DNA of 64,000 bases from Fermentimonas sp. (GCA_015478775.1 JADMKP010000007.1:1-64000), one strand, 5' to 3'; shown: positions 18,239 through 27,297, numbered from the stretch's first letter. A program made the numbers and translations. Notes: generated by a model from the sequence alone, not told the origin.

Positions 18239-20347
18239 TTATTTCAACCATTCATCAAACCAACGGAAGAACTCTCTTTGGAATAGTATGCCGTTTTGCG
18301 GTTTTGTTATCCAATGATTCTCATCGGGATAGATGAGCATTCGTGATGGAATACCTTTTAGTTGTGCTGCATTAAATGCCATCATACCTTGTGAAGCGAG
18401 GATGCGGTAATCATACTCTCCATGAGATATCATAATTGGTGTATTCCACTTATCAACAAATCGATGAGGAGAGTTGGCATAAGTATTTTGTGCTACTGCA
18501 TTAGATTTATCCCAAAATGGTCCACCCATATCCCAATTGGCAAAGAAAAGTTCTTCGGTTTCTAGATATTGTGCTTCGGTATTAAAAATACCTGCATGAG
18601 AAAAGAATGCTTTGAAACGATTATTATGGTTTCCGGCAAGCCAATAGACTGAGAATCCTCCATAACTTGCTCCGGTTGCTCCTAATCGGGTTTCGTCTAT
18701 AAAAGGTTCTTTGGCTATTGCATCAATAGCAGATAAATAATCTCTCATATTCTGACCACCGTAATCTCCACTTATCTGCTCTAACCACTCAGAGCCAAAA
18801 CCGGGTACTCCACGGCGATTTGGTGCTACAACAATATATCCGTTTGCTGCCATCATCTGTGGGTTCCATCGGTAAGACCAATACTGATCGAGCGTGCTTT
18901 GTGGTCCTCCTTGACAGTATAAAAGTGCTGGGTATTTCTTTGTTGAATCGAAGTTAGGAGGATAAACTACCCATGTGAGCATCTGCTTATTGTCGGTAGT
19001 CTCAATCCAACGCTCTTCTACTTCTCCCATTTGAATTTGGTTGAGTATATGACTATTTTCGAAAGATAGCTCTGTTGATTCACCTGAATTGATATCTACA
19101 CTATAAATTTCACTTGGTTGAGACATCGATTGTCTTGTGGCAATAAATCCTTCTCCTCCTAAAGATAATGACACATAATTGTGTTTACCTTCGGTTAATT
19201 TTTTAATCTCTTTTGTTGATATGTCAATATGGTAAATCTGACTAGTTCCTGCAACTGATGATAACATATAAATTGTTTTATTATCTTCTCCCCATATATA
19301 GCTGTCGGTGTTATTATCAAACTCTTCAGTGATGTAAGTTTTCTCACCTGTAGATAGATTCATAATAAATAATCGATTCTTATCGGCTTCATAACCATCT
19401 CTTTCCATGCTTTGCCAAGCTAAAAGAGATCCATCGGGAGAGAATTGTGGATTAATATCATAACCCATCATACCATCTGTCATATTTATAGTCTCACCCG
19501 TTTCGATATTGTAAAAATAAATATCGGAGTTTGTTGAAACAGCATATTCCTTTCCTGTTTTCTTTCGTGAAGTATATGCAATTGTTTTGCTGTCGGGACT
19601 CCAGGCGAGTTGCTCCATCCCTCCAAAAGGAGCTAAAGGAGATTCATAGGGTTGTCCTTCCATTATATCTAATATATTGGATAAACTACTACCGTTTAAA
19701 TCAGCAATAAATGGATGTGGTATGCTTTCTACCCAATGGTCCCAGTGCTTATACATAAGGTCATCAACAATACGCCCGGAAGCTTCTGGTAAATCTGTAT
19801 ATCTGTCGGGAGCAGTTTCCACACTTTTTACATCCTTCAAAAAAAGCACTTTTTTTCCATCTGGAGAAAAGCTAAATCCGTTTATACCGCCATCAATATT
19901 TGATATTTGTGTCATTCCCCCTCCATCGGGATTCATACTCCATATTTGAGAAGAACCGGTTTCATTTCCCAGAAATGCAATTTTTTGTCCATTATTTAAC
20001 CAGGTTGGACTACTTTCGCGGTTATTAGTTATTGTGAGCTGTTTTTTAGCAGTACCATCACTTTTCATAACAAATAGCTCTGAATTTGTTTTGTTTTCTG
20101 AAATGCTCACATATGTAATTTGATATATAAATCGAGACTTGTCGGGTGATACCACTACATCTCCTACTCTACCAAAACTGTAAAGCACTTCTGGTGACAA
20201 TATATTATCATCTATTATGGGGTTAACTTTACCAATTATTTCACCCATATCTTTATTCTTTTTCTCTGCTGAAGCATCTGATGCATTGTTGCAAGACAAT
20301 AAGCTTCCGCCTAAAATAATTGCCATAAGTATTAATTTCCTTTTCAT
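18239..20347 (-). CDS. S9 family (prolyl oligopeptidase/DPP-like) peptidase, lipoprotein
   Basis: The 702-aa protein has a lipoprotein signal (GGSLLSC, Cys19). An N-terminal beta-propeller of WD40/TolB-like repeats follows, with recurring SPDGKK, SPDSKT and SPDGSL motifs (~60-430). The last ~260 residues are an alpha/beta hydrolase with GATGASYGGFS (nucleophile Ser561), HGEYDYRI (Asp646) and DENHW (His678) as the catalytic triad. S9 enzymes cut short peptides, often dipeptides from the N-terminus; the architecture fits the DPP5-like or acylaminoacyl-peptidase group. It would act in the cell envelope on peptides taken as food. It follows the LolD-type ATPase gene by 17 bases, so the two may share a transcript. 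Confidence 0.9.
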   Translation of the reverse strand: MKRKLILMAIILGGSLLSCNNASDASAEKKNKDMGEIIGKVNPIIDDNILSPEVLYSFGRVGDVVVSPDKSRFIYQITYVSISENKTNSELFVMKSDGTAKKQLTITNNRESSPTWLNNGQKIAFLGNETGSSQIWSMNPDGGGMTQISNIDGGINGFSFSPDGKKVLFLKDVKSVETAPDRYTDLPEASGRIVDDLMYKHWDHWVESIPHPFIADLNGSSLSNILDIMEGQPYESPLAPFGGMEQLAWSPDSKTIAYTSRKKTGKEYAVSTNSDIYFYNIETGETINMTDGMMGYDINPQFSPDGSLLAWQSMERDGYEADKNRLFIMNLSTGEKTYITEEFDNNTDSYIWGEDNKTIYMLSSVAGTSQIYHIDISTKEIKKLTEGKHNYVSLSLGGEGFIATRQSMSQPSEIYSVDINSGESTELSFENSHILNQIQMGEVEERWIETTDNKQMLTWVVYPPNFDSTKKYPALLYCQGGPQSTLDQYWSYRWNPQMMAANGYIVVAPNRRGVPGFGSEWLEQISGDYGGQNMRDYLSAIDAIAKEPFIDETRLGATGASYGGFSVYWLAGNHNNRFKAFFSHAGIFNTEAQYLETEELFFANWDMGGPFWDKSNAVAQNTYANSPHRFVDKWNTPIMISHGEYDYRILASQGMMAFNAAQLKGIPSRMLIYPDENHWITKPQNGILFQREFFRWFDEWLK

Positions 20348-20364
20348 TTTTAATATAATCTCTG

Positions 20365-21021
20365 TCAGTTATTAGTTATTTTACCATCAATCATGTGAAT
20401 AGTTCTATCAGTAATTGAGGCTAGTTGTTCGTCATGTGTAACAATAACAAATGTTTGGTTAAGTCTGTCTCGCAAATCAAAGAATAAGCGATGGAGATCC
20501 TCTTTATTATCACTATCCAGACTACCTGATGGTTCATCAGCAAATACAACTAATGGGTCGTTAATAAGGGCTCTGGCCACAGCGACCCTCTGCCTCTCTC
20601 CTCCTGAAAGTTCTGCTGGCTTATGCTCTATTCGATCTGAGAGACCCATCATATTCAGCAAATCTAAAGCCTTCCTCTCTGCTTCTGAATGCTTAACTTT
20701 ACCAATCAGAGCCGGAATAATTACATTCTCCAGAGCTGTAAACTCCGGTAATAATTGATGAAACTGAAACACAAATCCAATATTCTTATTTCGGAAATCG
20801 GAAAGCTTTTTTTCGCTAAGTTTACTGAGCTCATTATTATCTATGTATATTTTGCCTGCATCAGACTTTTCCAATGTACCCATAATCATTAGTAGTGTTG
20901 TTTTACCTGCACCACTTGGTCCGACTATTGAAACAATTTCTCCTTTTTTTACTTCCAAATCTATTCCTTTAAGAACTTGCAGTTCACCAAAGCTCTTAAA
21001 AATATTCTCAACTTTTATCAT
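20365..21021 (-). CDS. lolD: ABC transporter ATP-binding protein, LolD/MacB type
   Basis: This 218-aa ATPase carries Walker [10 protein letters not shown] (34-42), the signature [15 protein letters not shown], Walker [10 protein letters not shown] with SGSLDS, and a switch His in VIVTHDE. The sequence is closest to LolD/MacB-type ATPases, which power extraction of lipoproteins or other substrates from the inner membrane. No permease gene is adjacent, as is common for lolD in Bacteroidetes, so the partner must lie elsewhere. The S9 peptidase gene follows directly. The name lolD is by similarity; a MacB-type role cannot be excluded. Confidence 0.8.
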   Translation of the reverse strand: MIKVENIFKSFGELQVLKGIDLEVKKGEIVSIVGPSGAGKTTLLMIMGTLEKSDAGKIYIDNNELSKLSEKKLSDFRNKNIGFVFQFHQLLPEFTALENVIIPALIGKVKHSEAERKALDLLNMMGLSDRIEHKPAELSGGERQRVAVARALINDPLVVFADEPSGSLDSDNKEDLHRLFFDLRDRLNQTFVIVTHDEQLASITDRTIHMIDGKITNN

Positions 21022-21132
21022 TAATATGACTCTACTTTAGTTTTAATATAAATTTATAGCACGAAGTTAATAAAATTTGCTTCTTTATGTATAATTAACG
21101 AGTTGAAATATCTGAAAATTGGGAAGCTCTGC

Positions 21133-21140
21133 TATATTTG
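21133..21140 (+). promoter_or_regulatory. -7 box TATATTTG at pdxH
   Basis: TATATTTG matches TAnnTTTG. Its G lies only five bases before the ATG at 21145, so transcription would begin at or next to the start codon, giving a leaderless or nearly leaderless mRNA. Alternatively the box is chance. Confidence 0.45.
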
Positions 21141-21144
21141 CGTT

Positions 21145-21783
21145 ATGGATAGTTTACGTCAAATGCGGCAAGAGTATGCTGCCGGTAGTCTTAATGAGAC
21201 CAATATGCCTCATAATCCTATGGAGGTGTTTAATGTTTGGCTGGATTTTGCTATAAATTCGGGTCTTACAGAACCTAACGCTATGACCGTTGCTACTGCA
21301 ACCTTAGATGGTAAACCTTCGGCTCGCGTTGTATTACTTAAGGAAGTAAACGACAAGGGTTTTGTTTTCTTCACCAATTATCTGAGTAGAAAAGGAAGAG
21401 AGCTTGTTATTAACCCCGAAGTTGCGATAGTATTTGACTGGCATGATATAGAACGTCAAGTTCGTGTAGAAGGAAGGGCAGAGAAACTTTCGGTAGAAGA
21501 ATCGGAGGCTTATTTTAATGAACGTCCTGAAGATGCTAAAATTGGTGCTTGGGCATCACCTCAAAGTAAAATTGTTAAAGATAGAGAGGAACTTGAAAAG
21601 CTTCAAGAAGAAATTGAAGAACAGTTTGAAGATATGCCTGTTCATCGCCCCAGTCATTGGGGTGGATACCTTATAAGACCATCAGTTATAGAATTTTGGC
21701 AAGGAAGACCTAGCAGGATGCACGATCGAATAGTATATTACAAAACAGAAGACGGTTGGACAATGCACCGTCTGGCACCTTAA
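21145..21783 (+). CDS. pdxH: pyridoxamine 5'-phosphate oxidase
   Basis: The 212-aa protein oxidises pyridoxamine or pyridoxine 5'-phosphate to pyridoxal 5'-phosphate with FMN, the last step of B6 salvage. Recognisable parts are LRQMRQEYAAGSLNE at the start, NAMTVATATLDGKPSARVVLL, a GFVFFTNYLSRKGREL segment, WHDIERQVRVEGRAEKL, and the family's C-terminal FWQGRPSRMHDR with MHRLAP at the end. The ORF is open upstream to 21103, but the ATG at 21145 gives the usual N-terminus. Its stop overlaps the stop of the convergent tsaB gene by four bases (a shared TTAA). Confidence 0.95.
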   Translation: MDSLRQMRQEYAAGSLNETNMPHNPMEVFNVWLDFAINSGLTEPNAMTVATATLDGKPSARVVLLKEVNDKGFVFFTNYLSRKGRELVINPEVAIVFDWHDIERQVRVEGRAEKLSVEESEAYFNERPEDAKIGAWASPQSKIVKDREELEKLQEEIEEQFEDMPVHRPSHWGGYLIRPSVIEFWQGRPSRMHDRIVYYKTEDGWTMHRLAP

Positions 21784-22466
21784 ATTATTTTATTTTTTGG
21801 TATTGTAGCCACAAACTCTTTAAGATAAAAAGGTTCGAAATAAGCACTGTCTACAAAATCTTTTTCGCTGAAAGCTTTTTCGGCTAATGTGCCCATAGCA
21901 CTTGCAAGAGGATGTATATCTTCAATAAAAATAGCATTAGGATGAGTGAGTACATCTTTACATTTTTCGGATCCATTGCCAAAAAAGACAACTTTGTTTG
22001 ATTCTAACAGATCCATATAACTATTAGAGTCAACAATGTCAGCTGAGGTTTTACGTATTACATTTAATGATTTATCAAAAAAAGTGGCATAAACTTCCAT
22101 TCGTCTGGCATCTATCATCGGACAAAGCAGAGTTTCTTCATCTACCTTATCTTTTATTATACTAGCCATAATATTTGGAGTTGGTATAGATATCATTGGA
22201 ACACCCAAACCATAGCTCAATCCTTTTGCTTCTGAAACTCCAATACGGAGGCCTGTATATGAACCCGGACCGCTACTGATAGCTATTGCATCTAATTTTA
22301 GATTGCTATTTCTTATATGATTCATGATGTCAAACACAAATACACCAAGAAGAGTTGAATGCGACTGTCCTTCGCGACTTTCTCTGTTTATTATTACTTC
22401 TCCGTTTTGTAATAAAGCGCAAGAACATATAGGTGTTGCTGTTTCGATAGAAAGTATTATTGCCAT
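21780..22466 (-). CDS. tsaB: tRNA N6-threonylcarbamoyladenosine biosynthesis protein TsaB
   Basis: The 228-aa protein belongs to the ASKHA/YeaZ family. It starts MAIILSIETATPICSCALL and contains ISSGPGSYTGLRIGVSEAKGL, the diagnostic TsaB segment. TsaB scaffolds TsaD and TsaE in forming t6A37 on ANN-decoding tRNAs in the cytoplasm. It lacks the metal-binding histidines of TsaD, as expected. It converges on pdxH with overlapping stops, and its own promoter box lies at 22491-22498. Confidence 0.95.
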   Translation of the reverse strand: MAIILSIETATPICSCALLQNGEVIINRESREGQSHSTLLGVFVFDIMNHIRNSNLKLDAIAISSGPGSYTGLRIGVSEAKGLSYGLGVPMISIPTPNIMASIIKDKVDEETLLCPMIDARRMEVYATFFDKSLNVIRKTSADIVDSNSYMDLLESNKVVFFGNGSEKCKDVLTHPNAIFIEDIHPLASAMGTLAEKAFSEKDFVDSAYFEPFYLKEFVATIPKNKII

Positions 22467-22490
22467 TTGCTATTTTTAAAAAGTGCAGCA

Positions 22491-22498
22491 CAAAATTA
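22491..22498 (-). promoter_or_regulatory. -7 box TAATTTTG of tsaB
   Basis: On the - strand TAATTTTG fits TAnnTTTG and lies 25 bases before the tsaB ATG. It sits just beyond the terminator of the preceding RRM gene, which is where an independent promoter is expected. Confidence 0.5.
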
Positions 22499-22511
22499 CT
22501 AAAATAGAAGC

Positions 22512-22545
22512 ACAAAAAAAACTGCAACTCTAAGAGCTGCAGTTT
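22512..22545 (-). terminator. terminator of the RRM protein gene
   Basis: On the - strand AAACTGCAGCTC and GAGTTGCAGTTT form a stem with one weak pair around a TTA loop, followed by a T tract. It ends the RRM gene 23 bases past its stop. Confidence 0.8.
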
Positions 22546-22567
22546 ATTTTGATTTAACCTATAAAGA

Positions 22568-22876
22568 TTAGTACCTGTTTCTGTCGCGATTGCCGTAACC
22601 TCCACGGTTACCGCCACCACCACCAGTTCTTTCTGTACGGGGACGAGCAACAGATACAGATAACGTACGTCCGTCATATTCTGCATCATTTAATTCTTCG
22701 ATGGCACGTTGTCCATCTTCTTCAGTTGCCATTTCTACAAAGCCATAGCCTTTAGAACGACGAGTTTCGCGGTCGGAGATAATTTTTGCTGAGGATACTT
22801 CACCATACTCCTCAAACAGTTCTTTTAAATCGGCGTCAGTAATCTGATAACTTAAGCCAGCTACAAAAATGTTCAT
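22568..22876 (-). CDS. RRM-type glycine-rich RNA-binding protein
   Basis: This 102-aa protein has one RNA recognition motif: RNP2 IFVAGL (3-8) and RNP1 KGYGFVEM (42-49), with the supporting DADLKELFEEYG and RAIEELNDAEYDGRTL segments. The tail after residue ~80 is Arg/Gly-rich (GGGGGNRGGYGNRDRNRY), adding nonspecific RNA affinity. Such small RRM proteins are abundant RNA chaperone-like regulators in Bacteroidetes. The gene has its own promoter about 110 bases upstream and its own terminator. The upstream leader holds no ORF. Confidence 0.93.
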   Translation of the reverse strand: MNIFVAGLSYQITDADLKELFEEYGEVSSAKIISDRETRRSKGYGFVEMATEEDGQRAIEELNDAEYDGRTLSVSVARPRTERTGGGGGNRGGYGNRDRNRY

Positions 22877-22994
22877 GTAAAATAATAATATTTAAATAAA
22901 TAATTGCGCAGAAGTTTATAAAAAGAGGAGTTAGGAAATAACTTTACAATGTGAAGTAACTAAATAACGACCTGCTGTTAATACTTATGCCTGA

Positions 22995-23002
22995 CAAAGA
23001 TA
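22995..23002 (-). promoter_or_regulatory. -7 box TATCTTTG of the RRM gene
   Basis: On the - strand TATCTTTG is a perfect match to the most common form of the Bacteroidetes -7 element. It predicts a start near 22990 and an untranslated leader of roughly 115 bases before the ATG at 22876. The 295-base gap 22877-23171 otherwise holds only this box and the phoH promoter. Confidence 0.6.
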
Positions 23003-23104
23003 GATATAATTTGATTACGACAAAATATTTTGCAATAAATATTGAGAATATTTCCACTTTTTCGAAAATATCAGTGTTCTACGCCTTTATTGATATTTTT
23101 AAAT

Positions 23105-23112
23105 TATATTTG
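23105..23112 (+). promoter_or_regulatory. -7 box TATATTTG upstream of the PIN-PhoH gene
   Basis: TATATTTG fits TAnnTTTG and lies 59 bases before the ATG at 23172, giving a leader of about 55 bases. Confidence 0.5.
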
Positions 23113-23171
23113 CTGATGTCTTAAGAATACTATTAGGCACTATTTGAAATTTAATATTAAAGAAAAAAAAC

Positions 23172-24500
23172 ATGGCAACAACTACTAAAAAAAACTTTAT
23201 TCTAGACACTAATGTTATTCTTCACGATTATGACGCAATCAATAATTTCGAGGAGAATGATATCTATATTCCTTTTATTGTTTTGGAGGAACTGGATAAG
23301 TTTAAAAAAGGTAATGAACAGATTAACTTTAATGCCAGGGCTTTTGTAAGAGAGCTTGATTTAATATCTGATGACCAGATGTTCACAAAAGGTGCCGACC
23401 TGGGAGTAGGTAAAGGAAGCCTGTTTGTAGTAAACGCACCACTAGATAATAAAAAGATTACCGATGCATTTCCTGAGAAATCACCAGACAACCGTATACT
23501 TTCAGTAGTTGCGGATATAGCTGAAAAGAAACCTGGTGTTAAAACCATTTTAGTTTCAAAAGATATTAACCTAAGAATGAAGGCACGTTCACTTGGACTG
23601 CTTGCCGAAGATTATATCAATGATAAGGTTACTGATATAGACATTTTTGAAATGGGTGAACTGGTATTTGAAGAAATTGACCCGGAACTTATTGATAAGA
23701 TATATGCACAAAATGGTGTAGATATAGATGAGTTTAACTTCGAAACTGAATTGAATCCAAATCAGTGTTTTATTCTTAAAAGTGATAGAAATAGTGTTTT
23801 AGCCAGATTTAATCCGTTTACACAAAAGATAAAAAAGATTGAAAAAGAGGCAAACTTTGGAATACATGCAAGAAATGCTGAACAGACATTTGCGTTTGAA
23901 ATATTAAATGATCCTGATATTAAACTAGTCGGATTAACTGGTAAAGCCGGAACTGGAAAAACACTATTAGCGCTGGCGGCTGCATTAAAGCAGCACAGGG
24001 TTTATAGTCATATTTTGTTGGCAAGGCCCATAGTGTCGCTTTCGAATAAAGATTTGGGGTATCTACCTGGAGATGAGAAACAAAAAATTGCTCCATACAT
24101 GCAGCCATTATTTGATAACCTAAATGTTATTAAATCGCAATTAGGTCAAAACAGTTCAGATCTGAAGCTCATTGATGAGTTGCAACAGTCGGGAAGGTTT
24201 GAAATTGAAGCTTTGGCATATATCAGAGGCAGAAGTTTAACCGAAACTTTCTGTATAATTGATGAAGCACAAAACCTTACTCCACATGAAGTGAAGACAA
24301 TTATAACACGTGCGGGTGAGAATACTAAAATGGTGTTTACGGGTGATTTGCAACAAATTGACTCCCCATATCTTGATATGCAGTCTAATGGTTTAGCATA
24401 TATGATTGACAAGATGAAGAAGCAAAACTTATTTGGTCATGTCAACTTAGTTAAAGGAGAGCGTAGTGAACTGTCGGAGCTTGCAAGCAATCTGCTTTAA
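23172..24500 (+). CDS. PhoH family protein with N-terminal PIN domain
   Basis: The 442-aa protein joins a PIN ribonuclease domain (about 8-150, FILDTNVILHDYDAI, then FIVLEELDKFKKG and the ILVSKDINLRMKA segment with acidic residues) to a PhoH ATPase domain (about 235-440). The ATPase has Walker A GKAGTGKT, the PIVSLSNKDLGYLPG segment, Walker B FCIIDEAQN and the FTGDLQQIDSPY motif. This PIN-PhoH combination (PhoH2) has been described in other bacteria as an RNA-unwinding and -cleaving enzyme and as part of toxin-antitoxin-like units; no antitoxin-sized ORF precedes it here. It converges on the thioesterase gene with a four-base stop overlap. Confidence 0.93.
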   Translation: MATTTKKNFILDTNVILHDYDAINNFEENDIYIPFIVLEELDKFKKGNEQINFNARAFVRELDLISDDQMFTKGADLGVGKGSLFVVNAPLDNKKITDAFPEKSPDNRILSVVADIAEKKPGVKTILVSKDINLRMKARSLGLLAEDYINDKVTDIDIFEMGELVFEEIDPELIDKIYAQNGVDIDEFNFETELNPNQCFILKSDRNSVLARFNPFTQKIKKIEKEANFGIHARNAEQTFAFEILNDPDIKLVGLTGKAGTGKTLLALAAALKQHRVYSHILLARPIVSLSNKDLGYLPGDEKQKIAPYMQPLFDNLNVIKSQLGQNSSDLKLIDELQQSGRFEIEALAYIRGRSLTETFCIIDEAQNLTPHEVKTIITRAGENTKMVFTGDLQQIDSPYLDMQSNGLAYMIDKMKKQNLFGHVNLVKGERSELSELASNLL

Positions 24501-25231
24501 AGTTTTTCAAATAATATTCTCGCCCTACAAACAACGCCCTTATCGCGAGTAATTATAGAAAAGTAAAAGTCACCGGGAGCAACCTCTTCTCGGTGAACTT
24601 TACCTTTATCGTCTATTGTGAGTTCTTTTATAAAGTTAATTTCAAATCGGCATATCTTGTGTGAGCGATAGAAATCGAGTGAAAAACAGTCGGATATCCA
24701 CTGAACATAATAAAGACTATTGGCATGATTGTTAACATCGATCTTACTATATCTAACCGTAAAGCTATTAGCAATTTCTCCTTCAGCACTTCCAATTCTT
24801 TCTGGCTCACCTATGGGCGTGGATTTAGGAACCACAAAACTTTGTATTGAAGGAATTGAGACAAGTGGTACACCGCGACGAGTATTCATATCCATAACTG
24901 CCCAGGAGGATGCTGCGTATCCAAGTATTTGCTGGTTAGAATCGGCAATTTTAAAATTACGGGTGGTGAAGGCTGTTCCTACTTTCTCTACCCATGTTTC
25001 TACTGTTATGGAATCGTTTTCTGTGGGTATTCTATCCATTTCGATAACCAACCTTGATAATACCCAAGTATATCCTTTTGCCAATAAATTCAATATACCA
25101 AAACCATTTTCATCTGCATTTTTCCCTGCAGTTATTAAAATAAAATTGGTTAATGAAGTAAGTGAAACTTTTCTTCTAAAATCGATATCCTGTGCCTCAA
25201 TATTGTATTGATAATTATTGTTAGTGTTCAT
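24497..25231 (-). CDS. acyl-ACP thioesterase
   Basis: The 244-aa product belongs to the acyl-ACP thioesterase family, two tandem hot-dog folds that hydrolyse fatty acyl-ACP and free fatty acid in the cytoplasm. Supporting segments are ILNLLAKGYTWVLSRLVIEM, PTENDSITVETWVEKVG, TRNFKIADSNQQILGYAASSWAVMD at the end of the first fold, and VRYSKIDVNNHANSLYYVQW, which holds the family's Asn-His active-site region. The frame is open to 25264, but a promoter box overlaps that codon, so the ATG at 25231 is preferred. It overlaps the stop of the PIN-PhoH gene by four bases. Confidence 0.88.
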   Translation of the reverse strand: MNTNNNYQYNIEAQDIDFRRKVSLTSLTNFILITAGKNADENGFGILNLLAKGYTWVLSRLVIEMDRIPTENDSITVETWVEKVGTAFTTRNFKIADSNQQILGYAASSWAVMDMNTRRGVPLVSIPSIQSFVVPKSTPIGEPERIGSAEGEIANSFTVRYSKIDVNNHANSLYYVQWISDCFSLDFYRSHKICRFEINFIKELTIDDKGKVHREEVAPGDFYFSIITRDKGVVCRARILFEKL

Positions 25232-25261
25232 CTGTTTATTTTCAAATAATAAGTTTAGCTT

Positions 25262-25269
25262 CAAAGATA
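25262..25269 (-). promoter_or_regulatory. -7 box TATCTTTG of the acyl-ACP thioesterase gene
   Basis: On the - strand TATCTTTG predicts a transcript start near 25257, inside the first codons of the longer ORF. It therefore argues for the downstream ATG at 25231, with a leader of about 26 bases. Confidence 0.6.
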
Positions 25270-25354
25270 TGAAAATTTGATTTAACTGTGTAATGGTATT
25301 GTTTTTAGATGTTGAGCATTGAAGTATGAAATCGGTAATTCAATAAATAATGAT

Positions 25355-25362
25355 TATCTTTG
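25355..25362 (+). promoter_or_regulatory. -7 box TATCTTTG of the L-serine dehydratase gene
   Basis: TATCTTTG lies 36 bases before the ATG at 25399 and overlaps the first codon of the longer ORF (25360), which argues for the later start. Confidence 0.6.
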
Positions 25363-25398
25363 TTTGAAAGATATAAATCATACAACTCACCTCATAAA

Positions 25399-26616
25399 AT
25401 GCTATCAATAAAAGAATTATACAGAATTGGCAATGGCCCATCAAGCAGTCATACCATGGGTCCTAAGAAGGCTGCTGAAATGTTTATTGGCGAGTATCCT
25501 AATGCTGGCCGGTTTAACGTTACTCTTTACGGTAGCTTAGCTGCTACAGGAAAAGGGCATCTTACTGATCAGTCATTACTTAGTGTGCTTGAGCAAGTTG
25601 CTCCTACAACAATTGAGTGGTTGCCAAAAACATTTCTTCCTTTTCATCCCAATGCATTAAAGCTTGAGGCTTTTGATAAAAATAATAAGTTATTGAATTC
25701 ACGCACCTTATATAGTGTTGGTGGTGGGGCTCTATCTGACGGGGAAAAAACTATTGGGGTAACCAATGGTGAGAATAAACATATTTACCCCATGACCACC
25801 TTAACAGAGATAATGGAGTGGTGTGAAAATACAGGAAAGAGTTACTGGGAATATGTTGAGGAGTGTGAGGATAACGATATTTGGGATTATCTTGATGAGG
25901 TGTGGAAAGTAATGAAGACAGCTATTAAAAGAGGGCTTGATAATGAGGGAGTATTACCCGGTCCTCTAAGCTTGCACAGAAAAGCTACTAGTTATTATAT
26001 CAAAGCAAAAGGTCATAAAGAGTCATTGAAGTCGAGAGGATTAGTTTTTTCTTATGCACTTGCTGTATCAGAAGAAAATGCTTCTGGTGGAGAGATTGTA
26101 ACCGCTCCAACATGTGGATCGTGTGGAGTAATTCCTGCAGTTTTATATCATCTAGAAAAAAGTAGAAATTTTAGTAAAAATAGAATGCTAAGGGCTTTAG
26201 CAACGGCGGGCTTATTTGGCAATATTGTAAAAAAGAACGCTTCTATCTCGGGTGCAGAAGTAGGTTGCCAAGGTGAAATTGGTGTTGCTTGTGCTATGGC
26301 GGCAGCTGCTGCGAGTCAGCTATTCGGAGGAAGCCCTGCTCAAATAGAGTATGCTGCAGAGATGGGCCTGGAGCATCATCTTGGAATGACTTGCGACCCC
26401 GTGTGCGGATTGGTGCAAATTCCTTGTATTGAGCGTAATGCTATTGCAGCAGCACGTGCCTTGGATGCTAATCTTTACTCCTCTTTTACTGATGGTATTC
26501 ACCGAGTTTCTTTTGATAGGGTTGTGGCAGTAATGAAGCAAACAGGACACGACCTACCATCGCTTTATAAAGAAACAAGTGAAGGTGGTTTAGCAAAAGG
26601 TCATAAGTTTACATGA
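25399..26616 (+). CDS. sdaA: L-serine ammonia-lyase (iron-sulfur dependent), single chain
   Basis: The 405-aa protein deaminates L-serine to pyruvate and ammonia. It is a fusion of the beta domain (1-~150, starting LSIKELYRIGNGPSSSHTMGP) and the alpha domain (~180-405). The alpha domain has the cysteines for an oxygen-sensitive [4Fe-4S] cluster: TCGSCGVIP, a GCQGEIGVAC segment and DPVCGLVQIPCIERN. The upstream promoter box overlaps the first codon of the longer frame, so the ATG at 25399 is chosen. It stands as a single gene before ruvA. An oxygen-labile catabolic dehydratase fits an anaerobic, amino-acid-using lifestyle. Confidence 0.95.
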   Translation: MLSIKELYRIGNGPSSSHTMGPKKAAEMFIGEYPNAGRFNVTLYGSLAATGKGHLTDQSLLSVLEQVAPTTIEWLPKTFLPFHPNALKLEAFDKNNKLLNSRTLYSVGGGALSDGEKTIGVTNGENKHIYPMTTLTEIMEWCENTGKSYWEYVEECEDNDIWDYLDEVWKVMKTAIKRGLDNEGVLPGPLSLHRKATSYYIKAKGHKESLKSRGLVFSYALAVSEENASGGEIVTAPTCGSCGVIPAVLYHLEKSRNFSKNRMLRALATAGLFGNIVKKNASISGAEVGCQGEIGVACAMAAAAASQLFGGSPAQIEYAAEMGLEHHLGMTCDPVCGLVQIPCIERNAIAAARALDANLYSSFTDGIHRVSFDRVVAVMKQTGHDLPSLYKETSEGGLAKGHKFT

Positions 26617-26706
26617 TTAATACAAAAACTCTGCTTTAAAAGTATAATTTATTTGACATTCTCCCGTTATAGTGATGGTATTACGTAATTATCCAACTAA
26701 ATTAAA

Positions 26707-27297
26707 ATGATTGATTATATTAAAGGTGAAGTAGCTGAGATTTCTCCAACGTCAGCAACTCTTGAAGCCAATGGCATAGGGTATCAGATGAATATCTCGC
26801 TTAACACATATGGAGCTATTAGTGATAAATCGAGTACAAAGCTTTATGTTTATGAGTCTATTCGTGAAGATGCATATCAATTGTTTGGCTTCATGGACAA
26901 GCATGAACGTGAACTTTTTATGATGCTAATAAGTGTCTCCGGGGTTGGTCCGAGCACAGCAAGGGTTATTCTATCGTCACTTAGTTCTAACGAACTTGAG
27001 AGTGTTATTGCAACAGAGAATGCTACTATATTGCAAACAGTAAAAGGGATTGGAGCAAAAACAGCTCAACGTATTATTGTTGACCTAAAGGACAAGATAA
27101 AATTAACTGATGATGGCGGAACAATTGTATCTCCAAAAGGTTTTACTCTTACAAACACAGGTCATGAAGCGGTCTCGGCTCTTGTGATGTTGGGTTTTGT
27201 ACAAAATGCTTCTCAAAAAGTTGTATCTAAGCTAATAAAAGAAACTCCTTCATTGCCAGTTGAAGCAATTATAAAGGAAGCTTTAAAAAGATTATAG
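26707..27297 (+). CDS. ruvA: Holliday junction branch migration protein RuvA
   Basis: The 196-aa protein has the three RuvA domains: an N-terminal OB fold ([20 protein letters not shown], about 1-62), the tandem helix-hairpin-helix region ([11 protein letters not shown] and [19 protein letters not shown], about 72-135), and the short C-terminal domain that contacts RuvB ([12 protein letters not shown], about 148-196). It binds four-way junctions and loads the RuvB motor during recombinational repair. No ruvB or ruvC is adjacent; in Bacteroidales ruvA is typically followed by sprA, as here. Confidence 0.97.
   Translation: MIDYIKGEVAEISPTSATLEANGIGYQMNISLNTYGAISDKSSTKLYVYESIREDAYQLFGFMDKHERELFMMLISVSGVGPSTARVILSSLSSNELESVIATENATILQTVKGIGAKTAQRIIVDLKDKIKLTDDGGTIVSPKGFTLTNTGHEAVSALVMLGFVQNASQKVVSKLIKETPSLPVEAIIKEALKRL

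Noticed and set aside
22330-22689. - strand 119-codon open frame between tsaB and the RRM gene
   Set aside because: It overlaps the 3' end of the RRM gene, its terminator and the tsaB start in another frame; the translation is low-complexity and unsupported.
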